From Naematelia aurantialba (Eukaryota > Basidiomycota > Tremellomycetes > Tremellales > Naemateliaceae): 64,000 bases of DNA. The notes beneath the pieces are model-generated. The model had not been told where the DNA came from. It made no database searches and worked only from the letters and a program-made list of their open reading frames with translations. The number at the start of each line of letters is the position of its first letter. Position 1 is the first letter of the stretch. The stretch covers positions 1,178,001 to 1,242,000 of the forward strand of contig JAKFAO010000003.1 of the NCBI GenBank assembly GCA_021527695.1, given 5' to 3'. The position numbers were made by a program, and so were the translations under genes. Of the stretch, positions 57,292 through 64,000 are shown piece after piece.

Positions 57292-58653
57292 TTAGACCAT
57301 CTGGTGGACGAGCTTGGACATGTGCTTCTCCCTGTCTCCAGTGTCACCACCCTCGACGAAAGTGATGAACTTCCTGGGCCTCCAGCCGCCAGTGGGGTTG
57401 GACAGCTTGAATGGCCAGAGAGCCGAAGTGGCCTGCTTGAAGTTGGGGCCGCAGGTGGCGATCTCGTGGACCAGGTCCTCAACGCCTGACGGAATGAATC
57501 AGCCATGGCACTCGGGCAAAGGCAGGAATGGGGACTCACAGATGATACCGAATTTGCCGAGTTGCTTCTCGATGATCTGGTTGTCGGTGATGGGGATGCG
57601 CTGGCCGTTGACCTTGGCGTATCCGCGCTTGTAGATGAGCTCGCGGATGGCCTTGAGGTTGACCTCGCCGTAGGTGATGTATGGTGCGACAAGGTGGAGC
57701 ATCTGCTGAGTCGCCTTGGTGACTCGGACAAAGACACCGTTGTTGATCTGGAGGAGTCGGAGGAGCTGCAGGATCTTCTTGGGCTTGGGGGCGATCTTGG
57801 ATATACTGCGAAGTATCAGCCCCTGCGGCTTTTTCGCTTCCAACCGGAACGGTAAAACACGATAACGAGTGGTCAAGGGAGGAGTGAAGACGTCAGTGGC
57901 TAAGAAAAGAAGCTCACCCCTTGATGCGGACGACAAAGAAGACTTTGGGTTGAGCGGAGACGTAAAAGTCTCCAGTCTTCCTCGCCTCTCGCTTGAGCCG
58001 GACCTCCTCCTTCTCGGCAGCGACGTATTCCTTCACGTACTCGTCGGCCCGCTTGAAGATGACTTTACGCTGGGCTTGTCGGTGCTATCGCTCTGTCAGC
58101 GACTACCCTCGCGCAGTGCAGAGAGTCAAGATGATGAAGTAGATTGCGAAGATTCAGCCCCGAAAGATGGTTAATTACAGGCAGCATCGCCGTTTGGCTA
58201 GCCGTGATCCGCGACAGCGGTGTTGTACATCATGATGAATGTGGAGTAGTGATGTGCAGCCCCGTCCCTTCAACGAACGTCCATCCTGATTCGATCCCTC
58301 GGGTTCTAGACACCGCCGCAGACTGTCTCTCGTCCAGCTCGTGCTCCCCAGGTCGCACCACACTTCGTCCGTGAAAGGGAGAATTCCAAATTTGCAAGAT
58401 GCAGTGGATAAACTCACCTTCCTTGCCTCGGCAGCAGCGGCAAGCTTGGCCTCACGAGTCGCCTCGTTGGTTCGGCGCTTCTTGAGCAGAGTCTCGGGGA
58501 CGGCGACCTGCTATGGGGGGTGTCAGTATCCTGATGACATCCTGAGTGTCTGTCTCCTTCAACGAACCTCGGCAGTGGGCACACTAGGTAGGGCGTCAGC
58601 AGTGTTACAGCTAGTTGCCTGTGACTCGAACACATACCTGGTAGAAGGCGCCA
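57292..58653 (-). CDS. RPL7: 60S ribosomal protein L7 (uL30)
   Basis: This is a structural protein of the large ribosomal subunit. Six exons: 58653-58637, 58583-58568, 58507-58418, 58084-57918, 57805-57540 and 57485-57292 (249 residues; yeast L7 is 244). Recognisable segments are the basic N terminus ([40 protein letters not shown]), [80 protein letters not shown] and [20 protein letters not shown]. The first two exons are tiny (17 and 16 nt). The third intron (58085-58417, 333 nt) is far longer than the others and carries a C/D snoRNA candidate. The gene diverges from RPP1. Confidence 0.97.
58148..58238 (-). ncRNA. C/D-box snoRNA candidate in RPL7 intron (snR39b/snR39-like)
   Basis: This lies in the 333-nt third intron of RPL7, sense to the host. 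Box C is ATGATGT (plus 58227-58233; one mismatch to RTGATGA). Box D is CTGA (plus 58154-58157). Directly upstream of box D the guide reads AACCATCTTTCGGGG. Thirteen consecutive bases of it are complementary to the conserved 25S rRNA segment CCCGAAAGATGGT. Counting five bases up from box D places the methylation on the G of CCCG, equivalent to yeast Gm805 (snR39b target), two bases from Am807 (snR39/snR59 target). In yeast, snR39 and snR59 themselves sit in RPL7A and RPL7B introns. rRNA sequence and yeast host genes are recalled knowledge. C'/D' boxes and a terminal stem are not clear. Confidence 0.72.
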
Positions 58654-58982
58654 TTTTGATCGAGCGAGACTTGATGGATGAGAGAGAAGAGAAGACTTGG
58701 AGAGAAGGATTTTGTCGACCGAGCAGCAGCAACGCTGGGGAGCGAGAGCGCTGGGTCGGGGGGAGCCCAATTTCGAGACAGTCGAAATTGCCGACAAACG
58801 CCGCGAGTCTGGCGCAGTTGCAGCGTTTTGGCTTGTGATAATAAAGCCACGTCATGGTTCCGCCACATTTGGGTTTCTCGAAACTGTCTCCGTGCCAGCA
58901 GCATGCCATTTCCTTGCAACTTGTCCAACCTTCATCGTCAGAAAGCGTAGTCCGCCTTTGGCTTAAATTGATTACCTTCACG
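58654..58982. promoter_or_regulatory. Bidirectional promoter RPL7 / RPP1
   Basis: 329 bp between the divergent start codons of two ribosomal protein genes, an arrangement that favours co-regulation. A CRE-like CCACGTCATGG lies at about 58846-58856, and an inverted pair TTTCGAGACAGTCGAAA at about 58773-58789. Binding factors are not known from the sequence. Confidence 0.65.
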
Positions 58983-59524
58983 ATGGTAAGTTGGCCTCTT
59001 GATGTAGGGGCGCCATAGCTGACAACGCCAGTCCAACGAACTCGCTGCTACCTACGCCGCCCTCATCCTCGCCGACGAGGGGATTGAGATCACCGTCAGT
59101 CTCTCTCTGTCTTTGCTTTCCTTCTCTCTCGTCTCATACGGGGACTGCGTCTACACTTAGCTGTATCGTATAAAGTAAAGCTGACATTGCACAGGGCGAG
59201 AAGATCCACTCCCTCACCTCCAAGGCCAACGTCGAGCTTGAGCCCATCTGGGCATCTCTCCTCGCCAAGGCCCTCGACGGCAAGGACGTCAAGGCCCTGC
59301 TGACCAACGTTGGTGGTGGCGGCGCCCCCGCTGCCGGTGCACCTGCTGCTGCTGCCGCCGCCGGTGGTGACGCCTCTGCCCCTGCCGCCGCCGCCGAGGA
59401 GGAGAAGAAGGAGGAGGCCAAGGAGGAGTCTGACGACGACATGGTGAGTCTTTCGACAGGCTTCGTCAGTCCAAAACGTGTGGTAGGCTGACCGGACTCT
59501 TAGGGCTTCGGTCTGTTCGACTAA
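58983..59524 (+). CDS. RPP1: 60S acidic ribosomal stalk protein P1
   Basis: This is a component of the ribosomal P-stalk that recruits and activates translation GTPases. Four exons: 58983-58985 (only the ATG), 59032-59094, 59195-59443 and 59504-59524 (111 residues, usual length). N-terminal dimerisation part: [40 protein letters not shown]. Then come an Ala/Gly hinge and the acidic C terminus ESDDDMGFGLFD, which matches the universal P-protein peptide. The last intron splits this terminal peptide between DDDM and GFGLFD. Splitting the start codon from the rest by an intron is common in fungal ribosomal protein genes. Confidence 0.97.
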
Positions 59525-59857
59525 GCGTCTCGACGCCTTCTGCCTGGAGGTTATCGTGGATTTGGGCCGCGGTCGACATGCAGTGATATCTTTATGCATG
59601 GCGATGCAGTCTATATCTTCACTACTGTCTGGCTCTTTCTGCGCGATGGCAGAGCGGCACGCTGCCTACCATGTGTATCTGCCAGTTCATCAGTCCCTCT
59701 GAAGCTGTCTGAGTGTGTATGAGCTTCTCTTAACTTGGTATCCAGGACGCTTGCCGAGACAATTTCTTTAAATCCTCCCCCGGATTGCCGCTTGGTGGAG
59801 GTGTTCCACCGTACAGGTTTTTTTTTGCGGTCCATTCAGTCCCATCCACAAGATACA
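59525..59857 (+). other. Region between RPP1 and RSA3-like genes
   Basis: 333 bp containing the RPP1 3' UTR and the short promoter of the next gene. A run of eight to nine T lies at about 59819-59826, 30 bp before the ATG. Confidence 0.5.
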
Positions 59858-60723
59858 ATGTCAAACGAGCCTGAATCATCCGCCCAGGCAGCAGCGGCGT
59901 CGCGGTCGCGCTCAAGGAAGCGCCGGCGCCGCCAAGCGTCTTATTCTGTCTCCTCTTCATCGGATGAAGATGCGAGCTCGGACAACGAGGCTGCCAACGC
60001 AGATGAGACGATGGACGTAGATGGCGCTTCTTCTGCTTCTTCCTCGGTCAGCTCGTCGGGCTCGGGCTCTTCTCCCACTGGCTCAAAGATTGATTCCACC
60101 TCGGGATCTGAGTCTGACTCTGACGACTCTTCGGACGACGCGGACGAAGCGGGTGATTCCGAAGCAGCTGCGGCTGGCTCAGCGTTGGTACCCACCAAGA
60201 AAGAACGGCCGCGATATCCCACCTTGTCTCCCTCGCCTCCTCCTACGTCGCTCCCGTCGTTTTTACCACTCCGACCGACGGCGGCCGAGGGTAACGCCCC
60301 AAAGGAAGGGGAAGAAGAAGATCGACGTACGAGGTTCAGACGGGTATATATGGAGAAGCTCGTCGAGGGCTTCGGCAGCGACCTCGATAAACTGAGAACG
60401 GTCAGTCGTTGTCCACAGTATACCTCATGCCCCAAACCAGCAGTGGTTGCATCAATCCATGCCTGCGGGATGACATGTTAGGAGGAAATGCTGATTGAGC
60501 GAATGTAGGAGGACGCAAGTCTCGGACAGTCAAAATTGCAAATTCTGGTTGATGCTCTAACTTCAGGTGAGCTTGATACTTTCTTTGTCAGTACCGACAG
60601 AAGACCGGCTGACGGAGTGGCATAGGAATCGACATCTTCAATGATCCATACTATGTGAAACTGGGACAGAGTACGCCGAAGGACGCAGTAGACGAGGTCG
60701 GTATCGTTTTGGGAGACCTGTGA
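59858..60723 (+). CDS. RSA3: Ribosome-assembly protein 3 (Rsa3)-like
   Basis: Probable nucleolar factor needed for early 60S assembly. Exons are 59858-60400, 60509-60566 and 60626-60723 (232 residues). The N-terminal ~150 residues are basic then acidic and Ser-rich (SRSRSRKRRRRQAS, SSSDEDASSDNEAANADETM), typical of nucleolar proteins. The C-terminal part fits the Rsa3 domain: RFRRVYMEKLVEGFGSDLDK, LRTEDASLGQSKLQILVDAL, TSGIDIFNDPYYVKLG. The match is to the pattern 'YM..l...F..DL..LR...l..l...L..Li.aL..G..iF' recalled for that family. Its position next to RPL7 and RPP1 agrees with a role in making 60S subunits. Confidence 0.7.
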
Positions 60724-61039
60724 TTGTTCAATCTTCCTAACCCCAATCTCCATACGTTTTCCCATCATGCCATGCACATTGTATCATTGCAACGGATCCG
60801 CAACGCATTCAAACATCGCCACCTGTTGTGCGGTGACGCTGTGGCTGGGTTTCCAGAATCGCAGACCGCCTCAACCCGCTCCAGCCGAAGCTCATCAACC
60901 GTCGCACGCTGGAAGGATACCCGAGTCACCCTGCTGATCTCTATTGGGGACAACAATCATCACACCTCGGTCGGTGAAACGGCCCATCAATGGACGAACC
61001 CGGCGCTCTCGCGCCGTTAAAGGACACTACAGAGGGGAC

Positions 61040-61563
61040 CTTTCATGCCGCCACCAGCGGTGAAATCTGTGGAGCGAGAGCACGGGGTTGACATATCTTT
61101 CATCCTTCTACATCATCCCCACCTCAATCAACGCGTACTTCATGACAGCATACGACCAGTCTGACAAGAAGCACACGATGAATGTTCAACTGCCGGCGCC
61201 TAGCACCGTGAGTTGCCTCAGTTGAAGCTTGATGGCTGTGGTCAACCGTGTGCCGTCGACAACATGGATTAATAAGACGACTTAGTCGTTGGCCGGTGTT
61301 GAATCAGCTGACAGTATGCACAGCCAACCTTCATAACGGTGAACCAGTCCTCGACCGGACAACCTCACTCTCGGACGAGGGCTCACAGCAGCGCAGATCC
61401 TCAATCCCCTCGAGCTGGAGATGATGATGACCACCATACTGTTACGTACCATATATTCGAGCAGAGCACCAATCGCATCACCACATCCCATGACGCGCAA
61501 GCAGACATCGACACGGTGTGGGAGGATCTGGTGCAGCAGGGTGCGTTGCTAGGAGATCATTGA
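61040..61563 (+). CDS. Probable small gene, 5' structure unresolved
   Basis: The last exon is convincing: after a CAG acceptor (61316) with a CTGAC branch site, YAQPTFITVNQSSTG through TSHDAQADIDTVWEDLVQQG to GALLGDH-stop (61317-61563). It joins in phase to a preceding exon ending ...DKKHTMNVQLPAPST at a GTGAGT donor near 61210. That exon reads LTYLSSFYIIPTSINAYFMT upstream, but its own start is unclear. A TGA closes the frame about 20 codons earlier, and no acceptor or ATG fits well. A competing ATG at 61045 (MPPPAVKSVEREHG) is in another frame. I recognise no family. The upstream stretch 60724-61040 probably holds further exons or the leader. A sequencing indel is possible. Confidence 0.4.
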
Positions 61564-61864
61564 GGAGATTGAGAAGGGATCCCATCCATTTTGGTCGCGA
61601 TCGGAACATGTGAGGTGATGGGGGTTAGTGGTCAGTCAGGAAGGCTGTGTAGCATGGCAGTCAGCATGTAATACTTGTCTGGACTTGGTTGATCCAGTGC
61701 GTTCAACATGGAAGGAAGAAGAAGACTCTTCTGGTCTGCCGAGTCGAAGATATCGATAACTCGGATTTACTTCCGTCGAAGGAAAGTTGGGCGAGTCGTC
61801 GATCTTACAGTCCATCTCTTCCATTGCAATCCTCCCATAGCGTTGCATGGACTCTTGACGCACC

Positions 61865-64000
61865 ATGTCTGAACACCTCAAACAAGTCTTTGCAGACAAG
61901 AAGGACAAGGTTCGTCTTCTGACTCCAGTGGATTATGGGACCTGGGATTGGAGACTTGTGCTGACTCTGGTATACTAGGATGAAGCGTTCGTGCTTTAGC
62001 CCATCCTCGACTCTAGATCTGTTTGAAACTGCACGGTCCAACTGACGGACTGACAGGGCCTTTGTGACTTTCCTTACTGCTGGATTCCCGACTCGCGATG
62101 CGACGGTCCCGCTCATGCTTGCTCTCGAGGCAGGCGGAGCAGATATCATCGAGCTCGGCGTCCCATTCAGCGATCCCATTGCTGATGGCCCGGTCATCCA
62201 AAAAGCGAACACTGTGAGCTCCCAGGTCCATAAATGGCGCACCTGAGCTCATATATATCGCAGGTGGCTATCGAGAATGGCGTACACTACACGGACTGCT
62301 TGGATTATGTGCGGGAAGCCCGCAAACAGGGACTTAAAGCGCCAGTCCTACTTATGGGTAAGCAGATCGCCGATGGGAATTTGGAAGCGCCGTTATGCTG
62401 AATCTGTCAAGGATACTACAACCCCTTGATCGCGTATGGGGAGGAGAAGGGTGTTGAGGACGCAAAGGCAGCTGGCGCAAATGGCTTCATCATGGTTGAT
62501 TTACCGCCCGAGGAAGCCGTCAAGTTTAGAAATATCTGTACTTCTTCTGGGTGAGCTGAACAGCCTCCCAATACTCCTCTGCCCTAGGCTGGTCATCCTG
62601 TCACGGATCTTGCTGACAGGCAATTTAGCATGTCTTACGTCCCCTTGGTCGCTCCGTCAACCTCGATAGATCGAGTAAAGTTCTTGTCCACCATCGCAGA
62701 TTCCTTCATCTACGTCGTTTCCAAGGTGTGTATCTCTCTGCGAAGGCCATTCGAATCGGGCTGAATGCATATAGATGGGCGTAACGGGATCCGCCGCTGG
62801 GACAGCAATGTCGGCCGGTCTGCCCGAACTCATCGCTCGCATCCGGTCGTTCACACCCGTTCCTCTCGCCGTTGGCTTTGGCGTAGATAACCGGACCCAC
62901 TTTGACTTTGTCACTGCCGCCGGAGCAGATGGTGTCGTCATCGGATCAAAGATCATCAAAATCATCTTCGAGGAGTCAAAAGTCAACAACGCTCCTCAGG
63001 CTCTGGAAGCATACTGCCGAGAGATCTCACTTAAGGGACAACCGAAGAAACCGCTCGGTCGAAAGACCCACAACGCGGATGACAATGGCCACCCCTCACC
63101 TATACTCCCCATTCCTTCGGACGATCCCTTGGCCAAAGATGCTCTGAAAGTCAAATCCCCCGGCAAATTGCCGTCGCGATTCGGGATATTCGGCGGCGCG
63201 TACGTCCCAGAGTCATTGGTGGACTGTCTGGCCGAGCTGGAGGCGGCGTATGTCGAGGCCAAGGAGGATCCATTATTCTGGAAAGAGTTTGAGGATATGT
63301 TTGGGTACATGAACCGGCCTAGTGAGCTGTATTTGGCCGAGAGATTGACAGCGGAGATGGGCGGAGCAAAGATCTGGTTAAAGTGTGTCACTTCTCTTGC
63401 TTCCATTAGACTGCCGGGATCTTTGCTGACTCTTGTAGACGGGAGGATCTGAACCACACCGGTTCACACAAGATCAACAACGCTGTGGGTCAGATCCTGT
63501 TAGCGAAGCGCTTGGGGAAGAAAAGGATCATCGCAGAGACTGGTGCTGGTCAGCATGGTGTCGCCACCGCCACTGTCTGCGCCAAGTTCGGGTTGGAGTG
63601 TGTCATCTATATGGGAGCAGAAGACGTTCGGCGTCAGGAGCTTAATGTCTTCCGAATCAGGATGCTGGGAGGCAAAGTCCGTCACTCTTATATCCTTGCT
63701 TTGACGTGTTGAAGCTGACTCTCCTAGGTGATTCCAGTCACAGCTGGGACGCAGACCCTCAAAGACGCCGTCAACGAGGCGATGCGCGAGTGGGTGACCC
63801 GATTGGACACGACACACTACTTGATTGGATCTGCCATTGGCCCGCATCCTTTCCCGACTATTGTGCGAGACTTCCAGCGTGTCATTGGCCGAGAGATCAA
63901 GAGTCAGTTGGCTGAGAAACGGGGGAAACTGCCCGACGCTGTGGTCGCATGTGTTGGCGGAGGAAGTAATGCCATTGGCACGTTCTATGACTTTATCGAG
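61865..64000 (+). CDS. TRP5: Tryptophan synthase, fused alpha-beta (3' end outside window)
   Basis: This bifunctional cytosolic enzyme carries out the last step of tryptophan synthesis; indole-3-glycerol phosphate is cleaved by the alpha part and indole joined to serine by the PLP-dependent beta part. Exons are 61865-61909, 61979-61986, 62057-62213, 62264-62357, 62412-62550, 62629-62725, 62775-63382, 63439-63676 and 63728->64000. Alpha part: [45 protein letters not shown] (catalytic Glu), [23 protein letters not shown] (Asp), [20 protein letters not shown] and [12 protein letters not shown] linker ([15 protein letters not shown]) leads to the beta part: [17 protein letters not shown] [38 protein letters not shown] (PLP lysine), [15 protein letters not shown] and [14 protein letters not shown]. 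The second exon is only 8 nt. The gene continues beyond the window. Confidence 0.96.

Noticed and set aside
1..64000. Transposons, tRNA genes and CRISPR arrays
   Set aside because: Looked for transposase/reverse-transcriptase motifs, terminal repeats, tRNA B-box GGTTCGAANCC and regularly spaced repeats; none convincing. A tRNAscan-SE run would be needed to exclude intron-containing tRNAs.

Overview
The window looks like nuclear DNA of a basidiomycete fungus, most likely a Tremellomycete-type yeast (inference). It is GC-rich. Almost every gene is cut by several short introns (about 45-350 nt), with GTRNGY donors and a CTRAY branch site 10-15 nt before the acceptor. Alpha and beta tryptophan synthase are fused, as in fungi. 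No mobile element, tRNA, rRNA or CRISPR array was found. All gene models are manual splice reconstructions, checked for phase at every junction.

Layout. 0-10.5 kb: 3' part of a P/Q/M-rich gene (+), RPL27 (-, five exons), a single-pass membrane protein (+) and a sphingolipid delta-4 desaturase (+). 10.5-18.6 kb: a PPR-type, probably mitochondrial protein (-), a WW-WW-MyTH4-RhoGAP protein of the ARHGAP39/Vilse type (-) and sulfiredoxin (+). 18.6-32 kb: a 2.5-kb leader region with a Zn2Cys6 transcription factor (+), a class I methyltransferase with a repeat-filled intron (-), the mRNA-decay factor PAT1 (+) and a Ser-rich signal-anchor protein (+). 33-45 kb: an H/Q-rich protein, an AT-hook-like protein, a 1495-residue FG nucleoporin with a GC-AG intron (all +) and a KPWE-motif protein resembling the peroxin PEX39 (-). 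45-50 kb holds no gene I can support. 50-64 kb: a disordered protein with a PP1-docking motif (+), the arsenite exporter ACR3 (-), RPL7 (-), RPP1 (+), RSA3-like (+), an unresolved small gene (+), and tryptophan synthase (+), which runs off the window.

Functional grouping is weak overall, as is usual in fungi. The 57-61 kb block is the exception. RPL7 and RPP1 diverge from a 329-bp shared promoter, RSA3-like (60S assembly) lies immediately downstream, and an RPL7 intron carries a C/D-box snoRNA candidate. Its guide is complementary to a conserved segment of 25S rRNA, pointing at the Gm805/Am807 site. This is the strongest non-coding finding. Other notable items are an 8-nt microexon in the tryptophan synthase gene, the GC-AG intron, the PEX39-like protein with a long poly-Q/QHQ tail, and minisatellites that sit preferentially inside introns and next to gene ends.
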